This document shows, one piece after another, positions 54,621-64,000 of a stretch of DNA of 64,000 bases (positions are counted from its first letter, which is position 1; each line of letters begins with the position of its first letter). The DNA comes from Pantoea sp. SoEX. Its GTDB lineage: Bacteria > Pseudomonadota > Gammaproteobacteria > Enterobacterales > Enterobacteriaceae. The stretch covers positions 20,399 to 84,398 of the forward strand of contig NZ_SZZT01000003.1 in assembly GCF_009829945.1 (NCBI RefSeq), given 5' to 3'. A model generated the notes under the pieces. The model saw nothing but the letters and a program-made list of their open reading frames with translations, had not been told where the DNA came from and did no database searches. Made by a program: the position numbers and the translations under genes.

Positions 54621-55367
54621 ATGTGGATAGGTGTTATTAGCTTATTTCCTGATATATTTAAAATTATCACTAACTATGGGGTTATTGGCCGAGGTATCAA
54701 TAAAGGGTTTATAAAACTACAAATTTGGAATCCTCGTGATTTTACATATACAAAACGTTTTACAATAGATGATCGACCTTATGGTGGCGGACCTGGTATG
54801 ATAATGATGTTTCAGCCATTATTTGATGCCATTTGTGCAGCAAAAATACAAGCAGGGAATGAAGAAGTAAAAGTAATTTATCTTTCTCCTCAGGGACGTA
54901 TTCTAGATCAGAAAGCAGTAAATATATTAGCTAAACAAGATAAATTAATTTTAGTATGTGGTCGTTATAAAGGTATAGATGAAAGATTAATTGAAGCTAA
55001 AATAGATGAAGAATGGTCAGTTGGGGATTATGTACTTAGTGGCGGAGAACTACCTGCAATGATATTTATTGACGCTATAAGTAGGTTAATACCAGGGGTA
55101 TTAGGTAAATATGAATCTGTAGAGCATGATTCTTTTTTTAATGGATTATTAGATTGTCCTCACTATACAAGACCCAAAATTTTACAAGGGAAAAAAGTAC
55201 CAGATATATTATTAACAGGAAAACATTGCGAAATTTATCGTTGGAGGTTAAAACAATCATTAGGTAGAACTTGGCTAAGAAGACCTGAACTTTTAAAAAA
55301 ACTAATTCTTACTGAAGAAGAATTAAAGTTATTAACTGAATTTAAAAAAGATATGATTTTAAAATAA
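54621..55367 (+). CDS. trmD: tRNA (guanine-37-N1) methyltransferase
   Basis: Methylates G37 next to the anticodon, preventing +1 frameshifts. Homodimeric SPOUT enzyme with a deep trefoil knot. SAM-pocket segments 'YLSPQGR', '[10 protein letters not shown]', '[11 protein letters not shown]' and the catalytic Asp in 'EHDSFFNG' are present. 248 residues (E. coli 255). Third gene of the ribosomal operon. Confidence 0.96.
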   Translation: MWIGVISLFPDIFKIITNYGVIGRGINKGFIKLQIWNPRDFTYTKRFTIDDRPYGGGPGMIMMFQPLFDAICAAKIQAGNEEVKVIYLSPQGRILDQKAVNILAKQDKLILVCGRYKGIDERLIEAKIDEEWSVGDYVLSGGELPAMIFIDAISRLIPGVLGKYESVEHDSFFNGLLDCPHYTRPKILQGKKVPDILLTGKHCEIYRWRLKQSLGRTWLRRPELLKKLILTEEELKLLTEFKKDMILK

Positions 55368-55385
55368 ATAAGAGATTTGATAATT

Positions 55386-55733
55386 ATGATAGAAATCATT
55401 AAACAGTTAGAAAAGCAACAAATTAATAAAAAAATACCAAATTTCCGTTCGGGTGATTCTGTAGAAGTAAAAATTTGGGTAGTTGAAAGCGCTAAAAAAC
55501 GTCTACAATCATTTGAAGGTATTGTTATAGCTAGAAGAAATCGTGGTTTGTCTTCTTCTTTTACTGTTAGAAAAATTTCTAATGGAGAAGGAGTTGAAAA
55601 AGTTTTTCAAACCTATTCTCCTGCAATAGATAGTATTTTAGTTAAACGTCATGGTGATGTTCGTAAAGCTAAATTATATTACATACGTAAATTATCAGGA
55701 AAAGCTGCACGTATTAAAGAACGACTGAATTAA
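55386..55733 (+). CDS. rplS: 50S ribosomal protein L19
   Basis: Large-subunit protein at the 30S-50S interface. From the ATG at 55386 it has 115 residues, identical in length to E. coli, ending '[11 protein letters not shown]'. An in-frame TTG at 55377 adds three residues and is not needed. 'RPGDTVEV'-type segment reads 'RSGDSVEV'. Last gene of the operon. Confidence 0.97.
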   Translation: MIEIIKQLEKQQINKKIPNFRSGDSVEVKIWVVESAKKRLQSFEGIVIARRNRGLSSSFTVRKISNGEGVEKVFQTYSPAIDSILVKRHGDVRKAKLYYIRKLSGKAARIKERLN

Positions 55734-56036
55734 ATATTTTATATACTATATTATAGATAATCTGCAAAATAGTTTAACTTTATCTTTTAATTTTAATGAC
55801 TTTTTATCATTTTTAATGATATTTATGTGTATTAATTTGTTAAATAGTAAAAAAACAAACTGATATTTACATATATTATTTTAATATTGGGAATATATAT
55901 GATTAATGTTATTTAATCATATACTTCTTGTGAGTACTTAACTATTAAATTATTAATATACCAATTATAATTTTTCAGATTATTATACACAGAATATATA
56001 ATTCTAGTACTGTTTAAATACATGGAGTATGCAATT
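55734..56036. other. Spacer rplS to aroF with two inverted repeats
   Basis: 303 noncoding bases. TATCATT/AATGATA with a TTT loop (55805-55821) may be a weak rplS terminator. A longer perfect 11-bp inverted repeat is annotated separately. No TyrR box (TGTAAA-N6-TTTACA) is visible, although E. coli aroF-tyrA has three. Confidence 0.5.
55896..55923. repeat. 11-bp inverted repeat upstream of aroF
   Basis: TATATGATTAA (55896-55906) pairs with TTAATCATATA (55913-55923) across a 6-nt loop. No T-run follows. It ends about 113 bases before aroF and could be an operator or merely A+T symmetry. Confidence 0.6.
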
Positions 56037-57101
56037 ATGAAAAGAGATGTATTAAATAATGTGCATATTGCTAACGAACAAATATTAATTACACCAGAAG
56101 AACTTAAATCTAAATTTCCTTTAACCTCACATCAAGAAATACAAATTGCTGCTTCTAGAAAAATTATTTCTGATATTATTGCAGGAAGAGATTTAAGGTT
56201 TTTAATAGTATGTGGGCCTTGTTCAATTCATGATACAAAGGCTGCTATTGATTATGCTAATAGATTATATAAACTTTCTAAGAAACTAAAAGATCAATTA
56301 TATCTTGTTATGCGTGTTTATTTTGAAAAGCCTCGTACAACCATTGGATGGAAAGGATTAATAAATGATCCTTATATGGATAATTCTTTTGATATGGAAG
56401 CAGGATTACATATAGCACGTGACTTATTATTATCTTTAGTAAAAATAGGGTTACCGTTAGCAACAGAAGCATTAGATCCTAATAGTCCACAATATCTAGG
56501 TGATCTATTTAGTTGGTCAGCAATCGGAGCACGTACCACAGAATCACAAACACATCGTGAAATGGCTTCAGGTCTTTCTATGCCAGTTGGTTTTAAAAAC
56601 GGAACAGATGGTAATTTGGATACAGCAATTAATGCTATGTGTGCTGCTTCAATGACACATCGTTTCGTCGGGATAAATCAATCAGGTCAAGTTTGTCTAT
56701 TACAAACTAGAGGTAATCCAGATAGTCATATAATTTTAAGGGGTGGAAAATCGCCTAATTATAGCCCAAAAGACATTTTTGAATGTGAAAAAGAGATGGT
56801 TAAAGCAGGATTAAATCCTTCTTTAATGATAGATTGTAGTCACGGTAATTCAAATAAAAATTATAAAAAACAAATTTTAGTAGCTGAATCAGTAGTTAAT
56901 CAAATTAAAGAAGGAAATCGTTCAATTATTGGACTTATGATTGAAAGTAATATAAATGAAGGCAATCAACCATCTGAAAAATTAAGTAGTGAAATGAAAT
57001 ATGGTGTTTCTGTAACTGACAGTTGTATAAATTGGGAATCAACAGAAAAATTATTATATGATATACACAGAAATTTGAAAGGAGTTTTATCAAAACGTTA
57101 A
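56037..57101 (+). CDS. aroF: DAHP synthase, tyrosine-sensitive type
   Basis: Commits PEP and erythrose-4-phosphate to the shikimate pathway. The sequence is closest to AroF: 'LNNVHI' N-terminus, 'VCGPCSIHD', 'VYFEKPRTTIGWKGLINDP', 'LATEALDPNSPQYL', 'IGARTTESQTHREM', 'GLMIESNINEGNQ'. From ATG 56037 (GGAG 9 bases upstream) it has 354 residues (E. coli 356). Asn8, needed for tyrosine inhibition in E. coli AroF, is retained, so feedback is probably intact (inference). tyrA follows after 17 bases. Confidence 0.95.
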   Translation: MKRDVLNNVHIANEQILITPEELKSKFPLTSHQEIQIAASRKIISDIIAGRDLRFLIVCGPCSIHDTKAAIDYANRLYKLSKKLKDQLYLVMRVYFEKPRTTIGWKGLINDPYMDNSFDMEAGLHIARDLLLSLVKIGLPLATEALDPNSPQYLGDLFSWSAIGARTTESQTHREMASGLSMPVGFKNGTDGNLDTAINAMCAASMTHRFVGINQSGQVCLLQTRGNPDSHIILRGGKSPNYSPKDIFECEKEMVKAGLNPSLMIDCSHGNSNKNYKKQILVAESVVNQIKEGNRSIIGLMIESNINEGNQPSEKLSSEMKYGVSVTDSCINWESTEKLLYDIHRNLKGVLSKR

Positions 57102-57118
57102 AGGAGTTTTAATAATCA

Positions 57119-58225
57119 ATGATATTAGTAAATGAGCTAAATAAATTACATGATAGAATGAGTAATATAGACAAAGATTTGCTAAATTTGATAGCTAAAA
57201 AATTGTCTTTAGGTAATGAAATTAGTAATTTAAAACAATTCCACGGTTTATGCGCTTATAATCAAGAAAAAGATGATATTATAAGATCATCACTGCGCAA
57301 AAAAGCTATAAAACTTAATATTTCACCTGATCTAGTAGAAGATATATTTCTACGTATAGTAAAAGAATTATGTTATATAAAATATAAAAATTTTAAAAAA
57401 ATATATCCGAATATGAAACCAATAGTTATAATTGGTGGTGATGGTAAAATGGGCAGTTTATTTAGTAAAATGTTAATATCATCTGGTTATAATGTTAAAA
57501 TTCTTGATAAGAATGATTGGGATAAATCTAACAATTTATTTTCTGATGTCGGCATGGTAATCATAAGTGTACCTATAAATGAAAGTGAGCAAGTAATTGC
57601 AAAATTAACTGACTTACCTAAAGACTGTATTTTAGTAGATATTATATCAATAAAAAATGTTCCTTTAAAAGCTATGCTTGCAGTACATAATGGTCCAGTT
57701 TTAGGTTTACATCCTATGTTTGGTCCAGACATTTCTAGCTTAGTAAAACAGTTAGTACTTTATTGTGATGGTCGCAAACCCCAAGCTTATCAATGGTTTT
57801 TAGAACAAATGAAATCATGGGGATTATGTATTTATCGTATAAGTGCAAGAAAGCATGATTATAGTATGTCATTTATTCAAGCTCTTAGACAATTTACTAC
57901 TTTTATTTATGGGTTACATTTAAATGAAGAAAAAGTTAATATAGAAAAACTGTTAGCTATTTCACCTCCTATATCTAAGTTAGAATTTACGCTTATAAAT
58001 CGTCTATTTACTCAAAATCCTCAACTATATGCTGATATCATTATGTCTTCAAAAGATAATATAGAATTGATTAAACGTTATCATAAAAGATTTGGTAAAA
58101 CCATTTTATTATTAGAAAAAGGAGATAAACAAAAATTTATTAAAAAATTCAATCGTGTTAAAAAATGGTTTTACCATAATACGAAGAAACATAATTTTAT
58201 TCATTCAATAAATAATATTTTTTAA
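57119..58225 (+). CDS. tyrA: T-protein: prephenate dehydrogenase with degenerate chorismate mutase domain
   Basis: Makes 4-hydroxyphenylpyruvate for tyrosine. The dehydrogenase half is sound: NAD site '[10 protein letters not shown]' near residue 105, catalytic His in '[10 protein letters not shown]', substrate Arg in 'FIQALRQF', and the feedback His in 'ARKHDYSM'. The N-terminal mutase half (1-90) keeps Lys39, but two chorismate-binding arginines are replaced (His11 and Lys28) and the active-site Glu is Asp52. 368 residues (E. coli 373). Its last 4 bases overlap the end of pheA on the other strand. Confidence 0.95.
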   Translation: MILVNELNKLHDRMSNIDKDLLNLIAKKLSLGNEISNLKQFHGLCAYNQEKDDIIRSSLRKKAIKLNISPDLVEDIFLRIVKELCYIKYKNFKKIYPNMKPIVIIGGDGKMGSLFSKMLISSGYNVKILDKNDWDKSNNLFSDVGMVIISVPINESEQVIAKLTDLPKDCILVDIISIKNVPLKAMLAVHNGPVLGLHPMFGPDISSLVKQLVLYCDGRKPQAYQWFLEQMKSWGLCIYRISARKHDYSMSFIQALRQFTTFIYGLHLNEEKVNIEKLLAISPPISKLEFTLINRLFTQNPQLYADIIMSSKDNIELIKRYHKRFGKTILLLEKGDKQKFIKKFNRVKKWFYHNTKKHNFIHSINNIF

Positions 58226-59403
58226 TATTTGTTTGTTTTATTATAATCCATTGATGTAACACCTTCGCTAGGATAACATCCTAAAATCCTTAAAGAATAA
58301 GTTATATTTTTTAAATCTTTTAAAGCTCTTTTCATATTTTCTGATTTTAAATTATTTTTAATATCTATATAAAATATTTCTTCCCAAGGATTACCATTAA
58401 TAGGTCTTGACTCAATTTTGTTAATAATTAAATTATACTTTCGTAGAACTAGCAATACATCAATTAACGTGCCTACACGTTGACCAGTTGCTATTATAAT
58501 AGTTGTTTTAGCAGATATATGGTCTTCTACTTCAATTGGCTTACGCGATAAGACTATAAATCTGGTTTGGTTATATCTTTGATTTGCTAAATTTCGTCGT
58601 AATACTTGTAAATTATATAATGATCCTCCAACTTCACTACCTACTGCTGCTATTGTTGATAAATTTAATTCAGAAACTTTTTTCATTGCAGCTGCTGTGC
58701 TTTCTGTATATTTAATATTCCAATGAGGGAACATCTTAATAAAATTACTACATTGCTGAAAAGGTTGTGAATGACTATATATTGTTTTAATTTCATCTAA
58801 ATTAGTTCCTTTTTTAGATAATATACAATGATCTATATATAGGGTTATTTCATGAGTAATTGATAAGTTTGTATTCTGTAATAAATCATATACTTCATTA
58901 ATAGATCCAGAACTAGTATTTTCAATGGGTAATATAGCATAATCTGCAATACCTTTTTCAACATATTTAATAATATCATAAAAATTTACACAAGAACATT
59001 CAATGATATTATCAAAGTATCTAGTGAAATATTTCCTAGCTGCAATATGAGAATAAGATCCCTTAGGCCCTAGAAAAGTAATTTTAATCGCGTTGTTTTC
59101 ATATGAACTTTTAGGTTTTTTTTTTATAATATATTTTTGTATTAAAACAGAATCTTCAATTATTAATTGAAATAATTTTATAATAAAACATGAATTTAAT
59201 TGATATTTTTTCCCAATTGTAACTAGACGTTCCATAAGTAGCTGTTCTCTTTCTACATCACGAACTGGTCGATTATATCTAAATTTAATTTCAGCAATTT
59301 CAATAGATAACGATCTACGTTGAGATAATAATATCAATATTTTTTCATCAATTTCATTAATATTATTACGTAATATATCTAACGTTGAGTCTTTACAATT
59401 CAT
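58222..59403 (-). CDS. pheA: P-protein: chorismate mutase / prephenate dehydratase
   Basis: Makes phenylpyruvate for phenylalanine. The N-terminal mutase domain keeps all active-site residues (Arg12, Arg29, Lys40, Asp49, Glu53 and the Gln in 'DSVLIQKY'). The dehydratase domain has 'GPKGSYSH' and the catalytic Thr in 'NQTRFIV'. The ACT domain keeps '[12 protein letters not shown]', but the Phe-contact GALV motif of E. coli reads GTLI. 393 residues (E. coli 386). I find no phenylalanine-rich leader peptide upstream, so attenuation appears lost. Confidence 0.96.
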   Translation of the reverse strand: MNCKDSTLDILRNNINEIDEKILILLSQRRSLSIEIAEIKFRYNRPVRDVEREQLLMERLVTIGKKYQLNSCFIIKLFQLIIEDSVLIQKYIIKKKPKSSYENNAIKITFLGPKGSYSHIAARKYFTRYFDNIIECSCVNFYDIIKYVEKGIADYAILPIENTSSGSINEVYDLLQNTNLSITHEITLYIDHCILSKKGTNLDEIKTIYSHSQPFQQCSNFIKMFPHWNIKYTESTAAAMKKVSELNLSTIAAVGSEVGGSLYNLQVLRRNLANQRYNQTRFIVLSRKPIEVEDHISAKTTIIIATGQRVGTLIDVLLVLRKYNLIINKIESRPINGNPWEEIFYIDIKNNLKSENMKRALKDLKNITYSLRILGCYPSEGVTSMDYNKTNKY

Positions 59404-59770
59404 AAAGGTACCTTATTAAAAGGAAAAATAAAGGAATTTTTAGGAGTCATACTATGTCAATAATTAGATCTATCGTAAGTGCAAAGTTTACATTAAAAAC
59501 CTTATCAATAATTTTAAGACCGTTATTGTGGGATTTATATTACAGGAGTTATTGATTTTTTATCAATAAAAAATATTATCTTTTTACTAAGATTTATTTT
59601 AAATTCAATATATTAATAAATATTAAAACTGTATTTTTACGATTTTATATACCATTAAAATTAATGGTATACAATATAAATAATAAAGAAATTACAGTAT
59701 GATTATATAAATAATTTATTATATAATTGCATATAAATAAAAATTTATAAATTTTTATTTAATTATATTT
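59404..59770. other. Spacer pheA-bamD (raiA and pheL lost)
   Basis: 367 bases. In E. coli this interval holds raiA and the pheL attenuator; neither is recognisable on either strand. It contains a small plus-strand ORF with a strong ribosome site (59454-59555), an 8-bp hairpin TTATTGAT/ATCAATAA (59549-59569) without a proper T-run, and a minus-strand TTGACA (complement of 59455-59460) that might be the pheA -35 box but lacks a good -10. Confidence 0.5.
59454..59555 (+). CDS. Candidate 33-residue small protein, antisense to the pheA leader
   Basis: ATG at 59454 is preceded by AGGAG (59442-59446) with an ideal 7-base gap and opens 33 codons to TGA. The peptide is basic and moderately hydrophobic (starts MSIIRSIVSAKF, ends WDLYYRSY) and resembles nothing I know. 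Base composition is less A+T-rich than the surrounding spacer. It may be chance; the ribosome site is the only positive evidence. Confidence 0.3.
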   Translation: MSIIRSIVSAKFTLKTLSIILRPLLWDLYYRSY

Positions 59771-60502
59771 TTAATGGTTTAATAGTATAATTTTAGAAAT
59801 TTTATCAGCTTCATCATATATTTGTAGTTTACGATAAGCTTTTTCCATCAATGGTAAGGCATCATGAGTTGCTTTTGTATCAGGATAGTATATTAACATA
59901 TTATTAACACGATTGATTACCGCTACGTAAGATTTTTTTTTATCGTAAAATGATACGATAGATAATTCATGATTTGCTAACCTGTTTTTTAAATATACTA
60001 AACGATTATAAGCATCTGTTGCATATTCGCTTTTAGGATAATTACGTAATAATTGTAAAAAAACAATAAATGCATTATAAGCATGTTCTGGATCTCTACT
60101 GGAACGATCAAAATGAAAAAATTTCATGCTCGCTGGATTATCCATAGACATTTCTGTTAATCCTTTCATATACATTACATAATCCATATTAGGATGTTTT
60201 GGATAAAAGTTAATAAAATGATTAATTATATTTTCTTCTGAATTAAAATCCCTGTTCTTATAATAAATATATATTAAATCAAGTTGTATTTGTTTTGCAT
60301 ATGGTCCGTTAGGATCTATGTTTTTTATAATTTTTAAATATTTAATTGCTTTTTTTAAATTTCCTTTTCTAATATTTTTTTGAGCAATATCATAAATTTC
60401 ATTTAATGATTGATTAGATACTTCTTTAATGCTAAATTCAGAACATCCGGTCATAATGGCCATTGACAAGATAAAGATTGATACGTACTTTATAAATTTC
60501 AT
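59771..60502 (-). CDS. bamD: Outer membrane assembly lipoprotein BamD
   Basis: Essential lipoprotein of the BAM complex that inserts beta-barrel outer-membrane proteins. A signal peptide of about 19 residues ends in a lipobox with the cysteine in 'IMTGCS'. Five tetratricopeptide-like helical repeats follow ('QLDLIYIYYKNRDF', 'YVMYMKGL', 'DPEHAYNAF', 'YPKSEYATDA', 'YPDTKATHDALPLMEKAY'). 243 residues (E. coli 245). Its presence says the cell still builds an outer membrane. Divergent from rluD as in E. coli. Confidence 0.95.
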   Translation of the reverse strand: MKFIKYVSIFILSMAIMTGCSEFSIKEVSNQSLNEIYDIAQKNIRKGNLKKAIKYLKIIKNIDPNGPYAKQIQLDLIYIYYKNRDFNSEENIINHFINFYPKHPNMDYVMYMKGLTEMSMDNPASMKFFHFDRSSRDPEHAYNAFIVFLQLLRNYPKSEYATDAYNRLVYLKNRLANHELSIVSFYDKKKSYVAVINRVNNMLIYYPDTKATHDALPLMEKAYRKLQIYDEADKISKIILLNH

Positions 60503-60601
60503 GATATGATTAACATCCTTTTCGATTATTAGATATAATTAAACAAAAAGACAGTATATTATGTTATTTTTGTAAAAATTAATTATTGTGAATAAATTAT
60601 T

Positions 60602-61554
60602 ATGTCAAATAAAAATCAATATACTTTAACTTTACCTAGAACTCAATTTAAACAAAGAATAGATATAGCGTTAAAACAATGTCTTACTAATTATTCTCGT
60701 TCTTGTATAAAAAATTGGATTTTAAATAAATCTATCACATTAAATGGTAATATAGTAGATAAACCAAAAAAAAAACACTGGGTGGTGAATTTGTAATTAT
60801 TAATTTTGATAATGTAGAACAATCAAATTTAGAACCACAAAAGTTACCATTATATATTTTATATGAAGATGAATACATTTTAATCGTAAACAAGCAAAAA
60901 AATTTTGTAGTACATCCAGGAATAAATAATCTTAATGGAACATTATTAAATGCACTGTTATACAAATATCCTAATATAATTAATTTACCACGTGCAGGAA
61001 TAGTACATAGACTAGATAAAAACACTACAGGTCTAATTATTATAGCAAAAACGTTTATTGCATACACAAAATTAGTTAACATGTTGCAAAAACATGAAAT
61101 TATTCGTGAATACGAAGCAATTGTTGCTGGAATTACACCATTAAATGGTATTATTAATAAACCAATAGCTCGCCATGCAATTAAAAGAACTCAAATGGCA
61201 GTTAATTTAGAAGGTAAAAATGCTAAAACTTATTATAGAGCTATAGAATTTTATCAAAATTATTCTAGATTACGTATACGTTTGCAGACAGGTCGTACAC
61301 ATCAAATTCGCGTACATATGGCTTATATTAGACATCCAGTTATAGGAGACCCAGTATACTGCAAGCGACGTATTAAAATAGGAAAAAAAAGTTCAAATAC
61401 TATTGAAAAAGAAATATATCATTTTAACAGACAAGCATTACATGCAGTAAAATTAACTTTTTATCATCCTATTACTAACGTTATGATGTTAGTTAAAGCT
61501 CCAATTCCCGAAGATATGACTAACCTTATTAATACACTTAGAAAGACAAAATGA
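60602..61554 (+). CDS. rluD: 23S rRNA pseudouridine synthase D, frameshifted at an A10 tract
   Basis: RluD makes pseudouridines 1911, 1915 and 1917 in helix 69 of 23S rRNA. The first 57 codons (to the A-run at 60766-60775) encode the S4-like domain; the rest, in another frame from 60775 to 61554, encodes the catalytic domain with 'RLDKNTTGL' (catalytic Asp), 'TGRTHQIRVHM' and 'GDPVY'. One additional A would restore a 317-residue protein (E. coli 326) reading DKPKKKTLGGE across the joint. Without it the protein stops at 60796 after 64 residues. Both halves are otherwise well conserved, so the gene is recently broken, rescued by slippage, or misread. Confidence 0.9.
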
Positions 61555-61864
61555 ATTTCAAAATTTTATCTAACACTTGTAATAAATAAAATATAAAGAT
61601 TTAAATTTTAATTGTTTTCTCTAGTTTTTAATATTTAAACGCAAGATAATATTTTAATTTATTTAGTAATAATATCCATTTTATATCAAAGTTTGACTAA
61701 ATAGAAAAATTTTAACAATAATTTTGTAATTAGTTGATTAGGTATTAGTAGTTAAATTTATAATCACAAAATTATAATATAATTGAAATAATTATTTTTT
61801 ATAAATTAATAATTATAAGATATACCATTAATAATACTGGCAATAATATCTACGAGGTCACAAA
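61555..61864. other. Eroded interval of yfiH and the clpB N-terminal domain
   Basis: 310 bases, extremely A+T-rich. E. coli has yfiH and the first 148 codons of clpB here. No protein remnant is visible except the last six codons before clpB, which resemble the E. coli codons before its internal start. I see no sigma-32-type promoter. Confidence 0.6.
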
Positions 61865-63988
61865 ATGAACGATCAAGGATATGACAGTAAAAGTTATTTA
61901 AATAAATATACTATTAATTTAACCCAACTTGCCGAAAATAATAAATTAGATCCAGTAATTGGACGCGATGAGGAAATACGTCGAACTATACAAGTTTTAC
62001 AGCGTAAAACTAAAAATAATCCTGTTCTTATAGGAGAGCCAGGTGTAGGTAAAACTGCAATAATTGAAGGATTGGCTAAACGTATTGTTAATGGGGAAAT
62101 ACCAGAAAGTCTTAAGAAAAGTCAAATATTAGCACTTGATATGGGTAATTTAATAGCTGGAGCTAAGTACCGTGGTGAATTTGAAGAACGTCTCAAAGGT
62201 TTATTAAAAGATTTATCTCATCATCAAAATAATATCATATTATTTATTGACGAATTACATAATATAGTTACAGGAGGACAAGGCGATGGAACAATTAATG
62301 CTAGTAATATTTTAAAACCAGCATTAGCTAGAGGAGAACTTCATTGTGTAGGTGCAACTACTTTGGATGAATATCGATGTTATATTGAAAAAGATGCAGC
62401 TCTAGAACGTCGTTTTCAAAAAGTATATGTATCTGAACCAAGTGTTGAAGATACTATAGCTATCCTTAGAGGACTAAAAGAACGTTATGAATTACATCAT
62501 CATGTTCAAATTACTGATAGAGCTATTGTTGCTGCAGCTAATTTATCAAACAGATATATTTCAGAACGTCACTTACCAGATAAAGCAATTGACTTAATTG
62601 ACGAATCAGCTTCCAGTATTCGGTTACAAATGGATTCCAAACCTGAATTTCTTGATAGGCTTGAAAGACGAATTATACAATTAAAAATTGAACAGCAGAC
62701 GCTAAAAAAAGAATCAGATCTAGCAAGCATAAAAAGGTTAGACCTTATAAATACAGAAATAAAACAAAAAGAGGTCGAATATAACATTTTTGAAGAAAAA
62801 TGGAAAGCTGAAAAAGTTTCTCTACTGAATACACAAAATATTAAAACTAATCTTGAACAAGCTAAATTAGATTTAGATCAAGCTCGTCGTTTTGTAAATC
62901 TGAATAGAATGTCTGAATTACAATATGGAATAATTCCAGAATTAGAAAAAAAACTTATTAAATTAACTAATGAAGAAGAAAGTAATACAAAGTTATTAAG
63001 AAACCGTGTTAGTGAAAAAGAAATAGCAGATACCGTATCTCGTTGGACAGGTATTCCAGTATCTAACATGATGGAAAGTGAGCGAACAAAACTTTTACGA
63101 ATGGAAAAAGAATTACATAAAAAAGTAATAGGACAAAATGAAGCAGTTAAAATAGTTTCAAATGCTATTCGTCGTAATCGTTCTGGTTTATCTGATTCTA
63201 ATCGTCCGATTGGTTCATTCCTATTTTTAGGTACTAGTGGAATAGGAAAAACAGAATTGTCAAAATCATTAGCAAAATTTTTGTTTGATAGAGATAATTC
63301 AATAATAAGAATAGACATGTCAGAATTTATGGAAAAACATGCAGTTTCTAGACTAATAGGAGCACCTCCTGGATATATAGGATATGAACAAGGTGGATAT
63401 ATTACAGAAGCAGTACGTTTACATCCATATGCAGTAATTTTATTAGACGAAATTGAAAAAGCACATAAAGATATTTTTAATATTTTATTACAAGTACTAG
63501 ATGAAGGACGATTAACAGATAATAAGGGACGAACTATTAATTTTCGTAATACAGTAATTATTATGACCTCTAATTTGGGTTGTAATTTAATACAAGAAAA
63601 ATTTACTGTTGTTAATTATAGTAAAATAAAAGAATTAATAATAAATAAAGTTGATCAATACTTCCGACCTGAATTTATAAACCGTATTGATGAAATCGTT
63701 GTATTTCATCCACTTGACCAAAAACATATCACTTCTATATTAAAAATTCAATTAAAAATATTAAAAAAACGTCTAGAAGAACAAGGTTATAAATTATACA
63801 TATGTGAAGAAGTATTTGATTTTTTAGGAAAAATAAGTTATAATCCCTTACATGGAGCAAGACCTCTTAAAAGAGCTATTCAACAAAAAATTGAAAATCC
63901 TTTGGCAAAAAAAATTCTTTCAGGAGAATTATCAAAAGAAAAAAATATAACAATAAGTATAAAAAATAAAATTATTGAAATAATTTAA
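61865..63988 (+). CDS. clpB: Protein disaggregase ClpB, short isoform only (no N-domain)
   Basis: Hexameric AAA+ disaggregase working with DnaK. First AAA module with Walker A 'GEPGVGKT' at 57-64 and pore loop '[12 protein letters not shown]'; coiled-coil middle domain at roughly 260-380; second AAA module with 'GTSGIGKTE', '[11 protein letters not shown]' and '[10 protein letters not shown]'; C-terminal '[18 protein letters not shown]'. 707 residues versus 857 in E. coli. The start MNDQG matches the E. coli internal start VNDQG at codon 149, and an in-frame TAA lies seven codons upstream. GAGG precedes the ATG by 7 bases. Confidence 0.96.
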   Translation: MNDQGYDSKSYLNKYTINLTQLAENNKLDPVIGRDEEIRRTIQVLQRKTKNNPVLIGEPGVGKTAIIEGLAKRIVNGEIPESLKKSQILALDMGNLIAGAKYRGEFEERLKGLLKDLSHHQNNIILFIDELHNIVTGGQGDGTINASNILKPALARGELHCVGATTLDEYRCYIEKDAALERRFQKVYVSEPSVEDTIAILRGLKERYELHHHVQITDRAIVAAANLSNRYISERHLPDKAIDLIDESASSIRLQMDSKPEFLDRLERRIIQLKIEQQTLKKESDLASIKRLDLINTEIKQKEVEYNIFEEKWKAEKVSLLNTQNIKTNLEQAKLDLDQARRFVNLNRMSELQYGIIPELEKKLIKLTNEEESNTKLLRNRVSEKEIADTVSRWTGIPVSNMMESERTKLLRMEKELHKKVIGQNEAVKIVSNAIRRNRSGLSDSNRPIGSFLFLGTSGIGKTELSKSLAKFLFDRDNSIIRIDMSEFMEKHAVSRLIGAPPGYIGYEQGGYITEAVRLHPYAVILLDEIEKAHKDIFNILLQVLDEGRLTDNKGRTINFRNTVIIMTSNLGCNLIQEKFTVVNYSKIKELIINKVDQYFRPEFINRIDEIVVFHPLDQKHITSILKIQLKILKKRLEEQGYKLYICEEVFDFLGKISYNPLHGARPLKRAIQQKIENPLAKKILSGELSKEKNITISIKNKIIEII

Positions 63989-64000
63989 CTTATTTTAAAC

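Noticed and set aside
55734..56036. TyrR boxes before aroF
   Set aside because: No TGTAAA-N6-TTTACA match; the symmetry at 55896-55923 has a different sequence.
59404..59770. raiA or pheL leader peptide
   Set aside because: No RaiA-like frame and no run of Phe codons on the minus strand.
60735..61082. 115-codon minus-strand frame over rluD
   Set aside because: Complement of the rluD catalytic domain; sense-strand conservation explains it.
62569..63318. Open frames opposite clpB
   Set aside because: Antisense shadows of conserved AAA+ coding sequence with no independent start signals.

Overview
The window is a 64 kb piece of a strongly A+T-rich, shrunken gammaproteobacterial chromosome. Nearly every gene is a recognisable Enterobacterales orthologue of near-normal length. 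The order follows the E. coli chromosome from pgk-fbaA through recBC, eno, cys, rpoS, recA and csrA to ffh, pheA and clpB, with many intervening genes deleted. This pattern (collinear with E. coli, lost neighbours, no mobile elements, poly-A frameshift, AT-driven protein drift) is that of a host-restricted, probably insect-associated nutritional symbiont. Retention of recA, rpoS, csrA, mutS and mutH means it is less degraded than Buchnera-type genomes. The exact lineage cannot be fixed from the sequence alone; a stinkbug-type gut symbiont is one guess.

Layout. 1-7.5 kb: pgk end, fbaA, mscS, rpiA, serA, fau, pepP, ygfZ. 7.8-12.3 kb: recJ, prfB (programmed frameshift), lysS. 12.5-16.4 kb: lysA, mutH, lgt, thyA. 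16.5-24.1 kb: recC, a recB lacking its nuclease domain, argA (ptrA and recD gone). 24.3-29.9 kb: initiator tRNA, queF, pyrG, eno, queE, queD. 30-39 kb: complete sulfate assimilation set cysJIH-cysG-cysDNC. 39-42 kb: ispDF, a long gap with a large palindrome, then rpoS with a conserved E. coli-like leader. 42-50 kb: mutS, pncC, recA, alaS, csrA, tRNA-Ser, tRNA-Arg. 50-55.7 kb: gshA, ffh, rpsP-rimM-trmD-rplS. 56-59.4 kb: aroF-tyrA convergent with pheA. 59.8-64 kb: bamD, rluD (broken at A10), clpB (short form only).

The genes together make lysine, arginine precursors, phenylalanine, tyrosine, serine, cysteine and glutathione, with reduced sulfur generated in-house (siroheme from cysG, flavoprotein cysJ). 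The recombination set is unusual: RecBC without RecD and without the RecB nuclease, plus RecJ, plus a RecA that has lost its acidic tail and its SOS box. No CRISPR array, transposon, phage or novel multi-gene system was found. The most interesting signals are domain-level losses and preserved regulatory RNA elements inside otherwise eroded DNA.
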